A stretch of 64,000 nt of DNA from Abelmoschus esculentus. Its lineage: Eukaryota > Streptophyta > Magnoliopsida > Malvales > Malvaceae. The stretch is taken from positions 12,396,936-12,460,935 of the forward strand of contig JAUCBN010000017.1 in assembly GCA_035048815.1 (NCBI GenBank). The letters run 5' to 3'. A program made the position numbers and the translations under genes. Below are positions 23,490 to 35,646 of this stretch, one piece after another. How positions within the stretch are numbered: the first letter of the stretch is position 1; each line of letters begins with the position of its first letter. The notes below the pieces were generated by a model. That model saw only the letters and a program-made list of their open reading frames with translations. It was not told where the DNA came from and ran no database searches.

Positions 23490-25520
23490 GTGTGACGAAC
23501 ACTGTTGAACATTATTATTTTTTAACACCGTTGAATGCTATTAAACTGATTAATAAAGATTAAAAATTTTAAAAATTCAATATATAATTAATAATTATTT
23601 TTAAAAAATAAAATAAAATAAATTTGTTTCCATATATGTTAAACTTTAGAATTTTTAAATAAGGATAAATTACATATTTATTGTCTCAATTATTTTTGTA
23701 TTTTTATTTTGGTACTCAAAATAATTTTTTAATAAAAATAATACCTAATGTTACACATTAATTTATTTTGATACCCTGATTATTAAAAATAAAAAAAAAC
23801 AATAATACTATTTGGTTAAATAACAATTCTAGTCCCTAAAACTTATATAACCTACCAATTTATTCTACAACATTATCAATTTAAATATTATGTTTAATTT
23901 TTAGATTAAAACTATAAATTCTTTCTTCTTCTTCTTTTCAAAGTATAAAAAATTAGATATCGAACATCTTCTTTGTAGTCAGTATAATTTTCTGTAAATT
24001 TTCGTCTTTTTTTTTAATTTCTTCAAAAATAATATTAACTTTAATAACAATAAAAAAGTAAATTATGAAAAAGTAAAAATAATATTGAATTTAATTTCTC
24101 CAAAGTTGAAAGCTTTTGGTTATAATATCTTCGATAATATGCTGAAAACAAAAGATGCTCTCGGGGGATTGTAAGTCTTTGTCAAGGCTTTAAAAATCGA
24201 GGATTACTTCAATTAGAAATTATAAATGATGTTTAAACCGAATAAAGTGATAGATTAATTAAATTTTAGGGACTAGAATTTGATCGAGCAACGTCTTTAT
24301 TTTCATTTATTTTTAATTGTTAAGGTACCAAAATAGAAATAATGGGTAACGCTAGGTACCATTTTATTAAAAAAATTAATTTAAGTACTGAAATAGAAAT
24401 ACAAAAATAGATGATATACTAAATAAATAGTTTACCCTTATTTAAAAAATTTAAATTTTAATATATGAAAATAAATTTAATTTAATTGATTTTTGGCATA
24501 AAGATAATTTTCACCCTTAATGTTTATAATTTTTGTCATTTTGGCCCTTATTCTTTTTTTGAGATAAATTTAGCCCTTAACCTATGTCTTTTTAACAAAT
24601 AACTCATTTTTTAACTACCATTATAACTGAACCGTTAAAAAATTTAATAATGGTAACTTGTCATATATATGTGATAATATATTTTAAATGACATAGATTA
24701 TAGCCTATTAAACATATACATATATATAGAATATAATTTTATTCTAATCTAAAAATATAAAACAATTAAAATTCAAATGAAAATGAAAATATTAAAAATT
24801 AATTTTTTATTCATTAAAAATTAATTAAATCTAAAATAAAAGGCTACTAAATATTTTCAACCTTAACTATAGTAATCAAAATTTTATCTAAAAAAGTATG
24901 AACATAATCTGAAAAGAAAGAGTTTTGTATAGTTTGTTACCGGTGGATCAAAAATAAATGATTTTGATAATAATCAATTGGATTATTATTATTTTAGTTT
25001 AGAATTTAATTATTTTAGTTTTAATCTAAATCGGATTTTTAGGGTTTTATAAAGATATTTTAGTCTAGTTAGGGTTGAGAATATTTATTAAATTTTTTTG
25101 GATTTAATTAATTTTTAATATTTTATTTAAATTTTAATTATTTTATATTTTATACTGGAATAAAATTATATATTATATATATGTATATGTTTAATAGGTT
25201 AGATTCTATGTCATTTAACATATATTAGTATCACACATATATGACAAGTTATCATTATTAAATTTTTAACGGTTCAGTTATTATGATAGTTAAAAAATGA
25301 GTTATTTGTTAAAAAGATATAGGTTAAAGGCTAAATTTATCCAAAAAAGAATAAGGGCCAAAATGACAAAAATTATAAACGTTAAAGGTGAAAACTATCT
25401 TTAAGCCTTGATTTTTTTAAAAATAATTATTAATTATATATTAAGTCTTTAAGATTTTTTATTAATTAATCTAAAAGTGTTCATCCGATAGTAGTATTTA
25501 ATGGTGTTCGACGCCCGTTG
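23490..25520. repeat. Large imperfect inverted repeat (fold-back element) interrupted by another element
   Basis: The left side (about 23490-23670) is an imperfect reverse complement of the right side (about 25417-25520 plus 24430-24485); shared words include ATATAATTAATAATTATTTTTAAAAA and its complement. The inner arms TTTAAATAAGGATAAATTAC (from 23652) and GTTTACCCTTATTTAAA (to about 24447) also pair. The Mutator-like element at 24495-25407 splits the right arm. Boundaries are approximate and the host superfamily is unclear. Confidence 0.55.
24486..25416. mobile_element. Mutator-like fold-back element (913 bp) with perfect 9-bp target duplication
   Basis: The element spans 24495-25407. It begins GGCATAAAGATAATTTTCACC and ends with the reverse complement form GGTGAAAACTATCTTTAAGCC. 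Inverted similarity continues for hundreds of bases, so the whole unit is almost a palindrome. The flanks TTGATTTTT at 24486-24494 and 25408-25416 are identical, the 9-bp duplication typical of Mutator-like elements. Non-coding. A relative is at 58001-58761. Confidence 0.85.
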
Positions 25521-27240
25521 TAGAATTTTTTTTAAAAATAACATATAAATATGCTAACTCAATGTTATTTACGACAAAGAACAATTAATGATGAGGATTC
25601 TGTTAATTAATAACAATTAAAGAGGATGATAATATAATATGAACCTAATCTATATTCGATTCGATCCATAGAAAAAATTCAATCTAAAACTGATTGAAAT
25701 AAGTCCGAACTTAAATCTGAAAAAAAAAATTAAGTCCTAATAAGAGATAGATTAAATATAGGTATTGCTATGATCCAATCCAAATTTGATCAAAATTCAT
25801 ATTTAATATGAGTCCAATTCATATATGAATTCAAATAAAAATATTTAAAAATCTTAGATTTTAAAAATATAAATATATATTGAGATTATATATATTAATA
25901 TAAAAATTTTAATTGAGTTTATATATAAATAATATTTTTATATGATCAATATCTTTTATAATTTTATTTATGTTTTTCTTTTATTTTATAGTCTCTTTTG
26001 TTGAACTTTAGTGAAACTATATAAGTTTAATGGTTAGATTTTTTTTCATGTTAAACATTAATAATTAAACATTTTGATTATATTTTTAATTTATTTTATT
26101 GAATTATAATATTTATTAGATATTTTATAATTATAATTTGACAAGTAGCTATATAATAGATTTGTAAGACAATAATAGTTTATGAAAGGATAATTTATTT
26201 GTTATTGAGTTTTTTTTGAAGTTTTTATTGTTATTTTAATTTATTTTATATTAGATTGTAATATTGATTGGGAATTTTTCGTGCTATTACTTTAAAAAAT
26301 TAATTGAATTTGGATTTTCGGAATTAAATTTAAATTTTAGATATTTTATTGGACCGGATTTAGATTTATATAATCATACTTGGATTCGGATTTAGATTAT
26401 TAGTTGATTTAGACTTGAACTTTATAAAATTTGATCAAAGTCTGATCCACTTTCATCCTTGGAGATTATTGTAATTATGAATTTTGATATGGGTGTGCAT
26501 TCAATTAATTCGTCCGGTAGCTGAATCGAATTAGCTATAATCGAATTAATTGAAAATTTTAGAACTTTAACCGTTAACCGAACTGAAATTATTTCGGTTA
26601 ATCAGATTATTGAATAATTGAAATTTGTTATAAATTTTGGATAAATTACACAATAGGTCATTAAATTATGCTAAAATGATCTTTTAGTCACTAAACTTTA
26701 ATTTTATACTAATTTGATAAAAATTCAATCATTTTGTAATATATAAAAAATAATGATCATTTTATAATTTTTAAAAGTTTAGTAAGTAAAAATAAATGTA
26801 TTTAATATTAAATATATAGTAATTTCTGTTAATTCGGTTAAATCGATTAATTAATCGATTTCTAATCGAATTAACTAATAAATAATTTTTTTAAATTAAC
26901 TGCTAATCAAATTTATATAAAATTAATCGATTAAATTAAATAAAAATAATTAGATTCAATCAATTAATTCAATTAAAACCGAATTATATATATCATTAAA
27001 TTTTGATAGATAAATTAATAATTTTAACAAACTATAAAATATAAATTAATACAATTAATATAAATAAATAAAATTATTGATTCAAAATTACTGTACGAAC
27101 AAATTTAACCTGTAAACCTAAAATAATTACATATTAATAGATCAAGTATAGTACTTTGAAAAAAAATAGCAGTACATAAAAGAAGAAAAACATAGCAGTT
27201 CAGATATTTTTTTTCTTTAAGCCAAAAATTAATAACCATA
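25521..27240. other. AT-rich intergenic DNA with possible decayed transposon ends
   Basis: A GGGTGTGCATTCAATTAATTCG stretch near 26490 and CGGTTAATCAG/CCGAATT words through about 26990 look like arms of a hAT-type miniature element, but no matching terminus or target duplication could be fixed. No coding region was recognised. Confidence 0.4.
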
Positions 27241-27241
27241 G

Positions 27242-27250
27242 TTAGGGTTT
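27242..27250 (+). promoter_or_regulatory. Telo-box-like motif upstream of CDKC
   Basis: TTAGGGTTT lies 121 bases before the chosen start codon. Such AAACCCTAA boxes are common near transcription starts of plant housekeeping genes. Confidence 0.45.
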
Positions 27251-27370
27251 TTGGGATTGCGAATTTTTGAATCCCGGCTCTGGTGGTGTAGCAAATATTC
27301 AGCCTTTCAGTTTCGGAGGATTGTGAGTTTGTTTAAGAGGGTTCCAATTGGTTCTCAATCGAAGAATCAG

Positions 27371-30300
27371 ATGGCGATAGCAGGTGCAGGGCAGCTCAAT
27401 CTGAACGAGTCGCCCTGTTGGGGATCAAGAAGCGTGGATTGTTTCGAAAAGCTCGAGCAAATTGGCGAGGGTACCTACGGGTCTGTTCTTCTTCTTTTAT
27501 TTATTTTCAATTTAGTTTTTTTTTTTGTATATCTATCGATTCTTTTACTGGGTGTCGCAATTTCTCTGTACTTAGAAACCATTGATTGCTAATATAATTC
27601 AATTACTGTCACTATGTGTTTTTCCAGCCAAGTTTACATGGCCAAGGAAAAAAAGACGGGTGAAATTGTTGCTTTGAAGAAAATTCGCATGGACAATGAG
27701 AGGGAAGGAGTATGTTCTCGAGCCTATATACAAATCTGTTTCATTTAAATAAAAAATTATAGATGATTTAAAATGACCCTTTCTTAAAAATCTTGTGCAG
27801 TTCCCCATAACAGCTATTCGTGAAATTAAAATTCTGAAGAAGCTCCATCATGAGAATGTAATTAAGCTCAAAGAGATTGTAACTTCTCCGGGTAATTACC
27901 CTTGCTCGATTTTGATGCATATGTTTATGTTATTGATTTAACTCATACTTTGTCTGGTTTTGTATTGTTTTTTAATTATAGGTCCGGAAAAGGACGAGCA
28001 AGGGAGACCAGGCAAGTGGTGTTCCGTTTCTAATGACAATGTTATCGCCTCACACTTAGTCTTTGCTACTGGTTAACTATTTCCCTTTTTTGCATTATAG
28101 ATGGTAATAAGTATAAAGGTGGAATTTATATGGTTTTCGAATATATGGACCATGATTTGACTGGCCTTACTGATCGACCTGAGATGAAATTTTCAGTTCC
28201 ACAAATTAAGGTAACCGTTTTATTTCTTTAAAAAAATAATAAAATATGTTCTTCTAAATATGCTACCTTTTTCTTCCAGTGTTACATGAGGCAACTTCTC
28301 ACCGGGCTTCACTATTGTCATATAAATCAAGTACTTCACCGTGATATCAAAGGTTCTTACCTACATTCTTTATATTCCCATATTTAATATAATGTTGTTG
28401 CCCCTGACAATGAAATCCGTAGTAAGGCTCTGCTTGTTCATTGTTCCAGGCTCAAATCTTCTTATAGACAACGAGGGTAACCTCAAGCTTGCTGATTTTG
28501 GTCTTGCTCGTTCATTCTCAAATGATCACAATGCAAACCTTACAAATCGTGTTATTACTTTGTGGTACAGGTATGTGTTTTATTCCCTGGTTTGAAGCAT
28601 ATGTTAACAACCTATGATTGTAATTGAACTTTAAAGAAAAACATAAGAAATATTAACCGGTGCAGCATATTCTTCCCATTTTTGGTCATTTTCGGTCATT
28701 TTCTCAGACCTCCAGAGCTGCTTCTTGGGGCAACCAAGTATGGTCCAGCTGTTGATATGTGGTCTGTTGGTTGTATCTTTGCTGAGCTCCTGCATGGGAA
28801 GCCTATATTTCCGGGAAAAGATGAGGTTGGTTTCTTTATGTGGAATTAAATGATGGACTTTTATAGAAAGATAAGGCATGATTGAACATATGATATCTTA
28901 CGAGTTATAACGACCAAGAATATCTAATCCATGTTGTAGAATCCCGGAGCATTGGTAGCTGAGATTTTCTTTGATATTTGTAAAGTTGCTTGGTCTTTTT
29001 TTATATATTTTTACTGCCTGCTGATATAAATTTCTAAAGTTCTTATTCTCAGAACATGAGCATTTTGATGAAAACAACAAGCACTTGAAAAAGAAAAAAT
29101 TTGGGCATTGGTATCATCTTTATCTGCCCTGCTATTTTGCTTCTTTGCATATATGATTTTTCCGCCTGGATCCATAGCCGTATAGAAGCATGCAATCTAG
29201 GATACAAATTTGCATAACTGATTTATCTATACGTTGCATTTGCTAGATCTTGATAACTTAGTTGTTTCTCTATCCATCGGAGGATTTTTCGTTAGAGGGA
29301 ATTACTGTTACATTTGTATAACCTTGTCAACTGTTTGTTGAAGTTATGGAGTTTGAAATCACACATTACAAGTTATATCATTACTTGCCTATCTTAAACG
29401 GGTGCATATGTACTCCTCAATTTACAAATACTACACACATTTTGCTGAAACCAATCAATATTTAAACACAGGTAAGCTTATTCATTTGCATATTGAACGG
29501 TATCCTATTTAATGGGCCTTTAATCTAATAATTGCTTGCAAGGCCGCGGTCTAAAATGTCAAACTTATAATTATTGCAGCCTGAACAATTAAATAAGATA
29601 TTTGAGTTGTGTGGAGCACCAGATGAAGTTAACTGGCCTGGGGTTTCTAAGATTCCTTGGTATAACAACTTCAAGCCAACAAGGCCAATGAAGAGACGTC
29701 TCCGAGAAGTATTTAGGCAGTAAGTTCACTTACACTGTCATGTAGCACTTCCCTTGAGGGTTATTAGGGTTATAAAGCTGATATGCTGGTTCTGGGATCT
29801 GATCCTGCTGTAACATTGGGTCTCCTATCCTCCCAGGGTGTCATGTGCCTAAAACTTATTTATAGACATTGATCTACTTATGCCATCCATGTATGTGATT
29901 ATGATGTCCATCTCATCATGGACTTATCTCTGTATTTGTTATAGCTTCGACCGTAATGCTTTGGAATTGTTGGAGAGGATGTTGGCTCTTGATCCATCTC
30001 AGGTATCATTTCATAAGTTTGTATGCCTGATTCATTTATTCTTTACAAGAATCATTAGATTTGTTTCTCAGTTTCAGGATATCCTAGACTTCAAATCATA
30101 AGACTGTTGAGTCTTTTGACTTATCTTGGGGTTCATTTGTACCGGAGTTGATCTCTCCATATTCAGTTTAAAATTTGTAGCCAATTTATATATTAATCAA
30201 TTATCTATGTATTATTGATTTATTTTAGCTGTATGAAAATTGCAATTTGACCATCTTTAAGAATTTTATTTAACCTTGGTAATTACAATTAATGAGAAGC

Positions 30301-31073
30301 TGGAGTACTTATCTAGCTGTTTCAAAGTTAGCAACTAGTTCTCATGTTGTTAGTCTGTTCTCTTGGTTTGAAAAATGCAGAGAATATGTGCCAAGGATGC
30401 ACTTGATGCCGAGTATTTCTGGACAGACCCATTGCCGTGCGATCCAAAGAGGTTTGCTTGAGTAACTCATTTTTGGTAACTTAATTATTTCTTCTGATTT
30501 TTATCAATTATCTATTTTTCCTTTTGGTTCAGCTTGCCTAAATATGAATCATCTCATGAGTTCCAAACCAAGAAAAAGCGCCAGCAACAGCGACAACACG
30601 AAGAAAATGCTAAGAGACAGAAACTACAGCATCAACAACCTCATGCCCGGCTTCCACCAATTCAGTCTGGACAAGGACACGCACAAATGAGGCCTGGACC
30701 TAACCCACCCTTGCATGGTTCTCAACCACCGGTTGCTGCAGGGCCTAGCCACCATTATGGGAAGCCTCGTGGACCTGCAGGTGGGCCAGGGAGGTACCCT
30801 GCAAATGGAACGAGTGGAGGATACAATCACCCAAATCGTGGTGGTCAAGGTGGCGGAGGAGGTTATAGCAGTGGGCCATATCCACAACAAGGACGAGGAC
30901 CACCCTATGGCTCAAGCGGTATGCCCGGTGCTGGTCCAAGGGGAGGAGGTAGTGGTTATGGAGCTGGAGCTCCCAACTACTCACAAGGTGGACCCTATGG
31001 AAGTTCTGGTGCCGGACGTGGCTCTAACATGATGGGTGGAAACCGCAACCAGCAGTACGGCTGGCAGCAGTGA
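27371..31073 (+). CDS. CDKC: C-type cyclin-dependent kinase (CDKC, CDK9-like), 12 exons, 514 aa
   Basis: Exons: 27371-27480, 27628-27709, 27801-27891, 27982-28011, 28101-28210, 28280-28352, 28450-28570, 28708-28825, 29580-29719, 29945-30002, 30381-30451, 30533-31073 (1545 bases). All introns are GT-AG except intron 4 (28012-28100), which starts GC. Visible kinase features: glycine loop GEGTYGQV (32-39), ATP lysine in VALKK (K54), cyclin-binding helix PITAIRE (66-72) that defines C-type plant CDKs, HRD (D163), DFG (D181), activation-loop threonine T197. The C-terminal tail after residue 335 is Gln/Lys-rich, then Gly/Pro/Arg-rich. Family role: with cyclin T it forms plant P-TEFb, phosphorylating the RNA polymerase II tail in the nucleus. 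The start at 27371 matches family N-termini; an in-frame ATG at 27251 could add 40 residues. Length matches Arabidopsis CDKC;1 and CDKC;2. A copia element begins 120 bp after the stop. Confidence 0.95.
28012..28100 (+). other. GC-AG intron (intron 4 of CDKC)
   Basis: The exon ends CCAG and the intron begins GCAAGTGG, ending CATTATAG. The joined codon completes R-P-D-G-N-K, the sequence expected for CDKC. No alternative GT site nearby preserves the frame. GC-AG introns with an otherwise strong AG|GCAAGT donor are a known minor class. Confidence 0.85.
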
Positions 31074-31193
31074 TTTGATGATGATATTAATGTAATCAAT
31101 GGCTCTGCTTTCACACCAGTTTTTCTTTTAAATGGATTGTAGCTTTGAATCGGATTTGGTTCGACGTTTTAAGTATAATTTATAGTTATATAT

Positions 31194-31455
31194 TGTTAAA
31201 CTTTTAGAAATATACTAAGAATTGAATATGATAATAGCAAATGATATTCCTTGTCTTATGAGCTGAATAAGCATGCATATTTATATATAAGAAAACCCTA
31301 GCTGCCAAACTAGATGTCAAAGTTTTAGAAGCTCGTAACCATCTAAGCAGTCTGTTAAGAGTGTTGGCTGGAATAGTGAGGGTGTCAGGCACAGCTGCTG
31401 AAGTTGGTTGCAAAGTTGTCGAGGAGCTGTTGTATCAATTTATAGCTTCTTAACA
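31194..31455 (-). repeat. Copia LTR (3' copy in element orientation)
   Basis: The + strand reads TGTTAAACTTTTAG ... CTTCTTAACA. It is about 85-90% similar by eye to 36463-36731 and 37120-37389. A minus-strand open frame of about 60 codons is preserved in this copy and in the 36463 copy. Confidence 0.85.
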
Positions 31456-32546
31456 TTGAACCCTGTTTCTTTCCCTTGTTTTTCTTTTATTGCATCTATA
31501 CAAACAATATTAAGCTTGCTTCTAAACTTCTCAAATTGCTGAGTTGGTAGTGGTTTTGTAGGCACATCTGTTACTTGATATGCTGCTGGAACATACTCAA
31601 CTTATATTGTTTGATTTATTACTTTCTTGTGAATAAAGTAAAGATCTAAATCGACATGTTTAATTTTTGCATGCATTACTGGGTTGACAACTATTGCCAC
31701 TGTATTGGTGTTGTCACACCAGGCTTTGGGTGTATGAGCAATTCGAATTCTCATATCATGAAGCAGATTTTGTACCCACACAAGTTCAAAAGTAGCAGTA
31801 GCTAAGCTTCTGCACTCAGCTTCAACAATGGATGGTGAGACTGATCTTTGTTTCTTTGAACTTCACGATAGTAGGTGATTGTCATAGTATACACAATACC
31901 CTGAAATGAATTTTCTATCATCTTCATCACTCCCCTAATCTGTATTTGAAAACATTGTAAGGGTAACTAGTTTGTTGGGTTAATCAGAAGAGAACCACAA
32001 TCCATATTTCATGGTTCCTTTAAGATATCTTAAGATACGTTTGATGACACTCGAGTACATTATTGTAGGACATTGCATGTATTAAGCTATCTTATTTATT
32101 GCATAAGCAACGTCTAGACGAGTATGACAAATATAGAGGAGGACACCAACTATACTATGAAACTGAGTGACTTCAGGGAAAAGCTTTTCACCAGATTTTG
32201 GCGAAACAACCATAAGAGTGTCAACAAGCTTAACATTTGTCATGTTTATTCTACCAAGCAACTCAGTAATATACTTCTTTTGTGTAAAAAATATACATTT
32301 ATCATTTGAAAATACTTGTATCCCCAGAAAGTAGTCAATGATGTCAAGATCCTTCAGAGAGAATTAACTGTGAAGTTTTCTTTTCACTTCGGAGATGTGT
32401 TTTTCAGAATTTTCATTAAGTTGAATATCATCTACATATACAACTATGTAAGTGACTAGAGTGCTTGCATCATACTTAAACAATAAAACATCAACTAAAG
32501 AATGTTGAAACTTTAGTGTTTCAAGGATTCTTTTGAGTCGAATAAA

Positions 32547-33030
32547 TCAATTTTTGGGTGTCTGACGCAATCCATACAATGTTTTAATTAACTTGTACAC
32601 CAGTGGGTAATCATTTTGATTTACTTGTTCAAAACTTGGTGGTTGACACATATACACCTTTTTGTGGAGATCACCCTTAAGAAATGCGTTATCTACATCA
32701 ACTTGATATACCTTCCAGTGCTCAATGATAGCAAGAAACAACAAAATATTTACGGTAAGAGATTTTATCACAGGACTAAAAGTATTAGTAAAATAATGAT
32801 CAGCTACCTGTGAATATTCTTTAGCAACCAATTAAGCCTTGTAATGATTAAATGAACCATCAGTATTTCTCTTAATTTTAAATAACCACTTACAGTCAAT
32901 AGGTTTACGATCAAAAGGAGCTTCTACCAAGTCCATGTACCATTAGCCATAAATGTAGAATATCCATCCATCACTGCTTCTCTCCATTCTAGAATATTCA
33001 ATGCTTCATCAATAGTGCTTGGCACATCAT
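32547..33030 (-). pseudogene. Copia reverse transcriptase fragment
   Basis: The minus-strand frame 32547-32831 contains F-S-P-V-I-K, then Q-V-D-V-D-N-A-F-L-K-G-D-L and Y-M-x-Q-P-P-x-F, motifs of the N-terminal half of copia reverse transcriptase; the downstream part to about 31900 continues in broken frames. A stop precedes it at about 32832. Confidence 0.75.
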
Positions 33031-33539
33031 CATCACCTATATGGAGATAAGCTTTTGGTTTAAAGATCCCATGTTTACTTCTAGTGATCATAGAATATGT
33101 GTTGGTAGTGGTTGTAGTAAACTAGTTGTAGAAAATTTAGTAGTTACAAGAGAAGTGTCTGTAATACCTGGAACAGAAGTATCGTCATCCATTGTTGGTT
33201 CTAATTCATTAGTCACACAAAATGTGTATGTGATATCTAGTTCAGTAGCACCATTATTCTTTACTAGTTCCTCAGTTGTACAAGGAATAGGATATGATTC
33301 ACCCATCTCAGTTATGGGAAGAGAGTGAATTGTTTCTGCAGAAGCCATTGAAGAAGAAGACGAGGTTCGGGGAGGTGAAGTTGGTGAGTGATAACTTGAT
33401 TGTGATGGATTTGTATCTGGTGATAGAGAAGTAGTAGAAGGTGGCATAATTTAAACTGGTTCAAAGATAAACTCTTTAGGCTTTTACTTGAAATCTGACT
33501 TTAGCTTTGCATGAAAAGGAAAAGCAACTTCATCGAATC

Positions 33540-34275
33540 TCACATGGCGTGTAACATAGATTCGTCCACAAGATTCCAAACACTTATAGCCTTGATGTTG
33601 TGGTAAGTAGCCCAAGAACACACATTGTTTGGAATGAAAATCAAGTTTATGCTTATTGTATGGCCTGAGATACGGATAACAAGCACGACCAAATACTTAA
33701 AAGAAACCATAATTCGGTTTTCTCTATGTGAGCTTCTCATATGGAGAGATTTTATCAAGACCTTGTAAGGCATCCTATTGATGATGTATGTGGCACTAAG
33801 AACTACATAGGACCAATATTTCAATGGAATTGAAGATTGAGCTAGAAAGCACAATGTAGTCTCAATGATCTGCCTATGTTTTCGTTTCATAATCCCATTT
33901 TGTTAGGAGGTATGTATACAGGTGATAAGATGCTGGATTCCAAGCATTTGTAATTTAGAAGAAAGAGATCAAAATTTACCATTACCATCAGTTTTCACAA
34001 CCTTAATAACAGAAGAAAACCAATTTTTCACTAAAGCAAAAAAAAAAAAATACATCAAATACATGGGATATTTCACTCATATCCTTGAACAAGTATGTCC
34101 AACAATTTCTGGAAAACATATCAACAAAAAAAACATAATACTTGAATCTAGAAGAAGCTATGAGTGTAGGAACAAATGACTCAAAATTGAGTAAGTTGGT
34201 TAATGTTCCAAATAGCATTTGCTTGAGGATTGTTTTCATCAGCACTGTAGGTAACCCTCTTAAACTTTTGATCAA
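33540..34275 (-). pseudogene. Copia integrase remnants
   Basis: Frame 34003-34275 includes Y-Y-V-F-F-V-D-M-F-S-R-N-C-W-T-Y, resembling the start of the integrase core, and 33540-33890 includes Y-W-S-Y-V-V-L-S-A-T-Y-I-I-N-R-M-P, its C-terminal part. Stops and frameshifts separate them, and the region between is short, so the gene is inactive and possibly internally deleted. Confidence 0.72.
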
Positions 34276-34279
34276 ATCT

Positions 34280-34370
34280 ATGACAACAAGTGTTCACGTG
34301 ACCATATTTACCACACAGTTGACACTAGGGCCTGCCTGAGGATCGACCACGAGATCGACCCCTAAAGGAA
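34280..34370 (-). pseudogene. Copia gag zinc knuckle with premature stop
   Basis: The minus strand reads C-Q-L-C-G-K-Y-G-H-V-N-T-C-C, a complete CX2CX4HX4C knuckle near 34281-34322. It is preceded by an Arg/Ser/Gly-rich stretch and an in-frame TAG immediately before the first Cys. Confidence 0.7.
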
Positions 34371-34386
34371 CTAGGCGAGGAACAAG

Positions 34387-35646
34387 CACACTGTTGCGTG
34401 TTTTAAGTGTTCGCAATTGCGTGCAAGTGTATACGTTTTCAAGTTATAGTATAGAAAGATATCGTCTCTATAGAGATTGATGCTTCTTCCGGAATCTAAT
34501 TTCTTACACTAAAAAATAAAGATACAATTGATTTATAGAATTGATATTTAAATGAAATTAATAAAATAAGCAAATAAAATAAAGTGAAGTAATCGATAAG
34601 AGATATTAGGTTGGGTTATCCTGAATTATGGAATGATGGACGAATGAATTCTTCCTTGCAAATGGGTGCTCGCACCACTTAACTCGTTCTAGCAATTGGG
34701 CCTAGTCGGATTGCCTATGTCAGTTCTTCGAGTTGTCAATTCGTAGAATGTTTGGGCAATTATAATGAGAGAATTGCTCGGGCAATTTGGGCAACTATCC
34801 TTAAGGTTCGCAAAGCATAACTTCTATTAGCCGTTGAAATCCTGCACTTATCCCTAAGCTGGATTAGTTCTCTCACATTTTGATTGAACCATGCCTATTC
34901 GTTTCGTGAATCTAATCCTCCCGAATCTAGATAAATGAATCGTTTATCAGGATCCTTTCCTAATTCTCTCGCAAACCAAATAAATACCAAGAATAGACAA
35001 ACCTTAATTAAGAACACTTAAAAGCTTAAATAGAATTCAACTAAATCAAACCATAAAACAAAATAACCCAAGCCAACTTTAAATTAGTTCATGGCTGGGC
35101 AAAATATCCAAAGAAGTATTCCTCACATCACTCGAATAAAATAAGAAAACAAGAAGGAAAATACAAAGAAAATCGATAGCCTCTTTGTGTATTCTCTCCC
35201 ACTCGATTGGCTCACTTTGCTTTGGACGACAATCTTCCTTTTTATAGGATCTTCCTAGGTCAAATTGTGTGATGAGAATTAATTTGATAAAGAGTTAATT
35301 ATCTCTTTAGAGAATTTAAATTAATTCAAATCTTTATTTCCTTATCAAGTTCAATCTCCTAGAATCTCTCCATGATCTCCTAGAATCTCTCCATGATCTT
35401 TTTTAAATCAACTTTATCTCTTTGTGATTCCTTACAACTTGGCATTAAATCTTACAAATAAGGAAACACACAACCACAGTATCTTTTTCCATATAATTAA
35501 CCGAAATATAAATTAAATATAATAATTAAAGAAAATATACAACTATGCATGAATGACTAATTATGTAATTAATATTATGCTTAATTCTAACAATAATAAG
35601 AGTAAAAAGGTAATAAAAATAATAATTTTGGACACTCATCACACAC
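34387..35646 (-). mobile_element. Nested solo LTR (1250 bp) with perfect 5-bp target duplication
   Basis: The unit 34392-35641 begins TGTTGCGTG and ends CACTCATCA, flanked by CACAC on both sides (34387-34391, 35642-35646). Copia gag sequence continues on either side, so it inserted into an existing copia element and then lost its interior by LTR-LTR recombination. Its layout resembles the tRNA-Asp-primed LTR at 3665-5012. Minus orientation is inferred from that relative. Confidence 0.85.

Noticed and set aside
30624..30984. Several overlapping open frames on both strands in the last CDKC exon
   Set aside because: They arise from the Gly/Gln/Pro-rich codon pattern of the true frame (30533-31073).
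33041..33447. Open frames of 95 codons (+) and 119 codons (-)
   Set aside because: The minus frame is Ser/Thr/Pro-rich copia linker between integrase and reverse transcriptase, part of the decayed element. The plus frame is its shadow.
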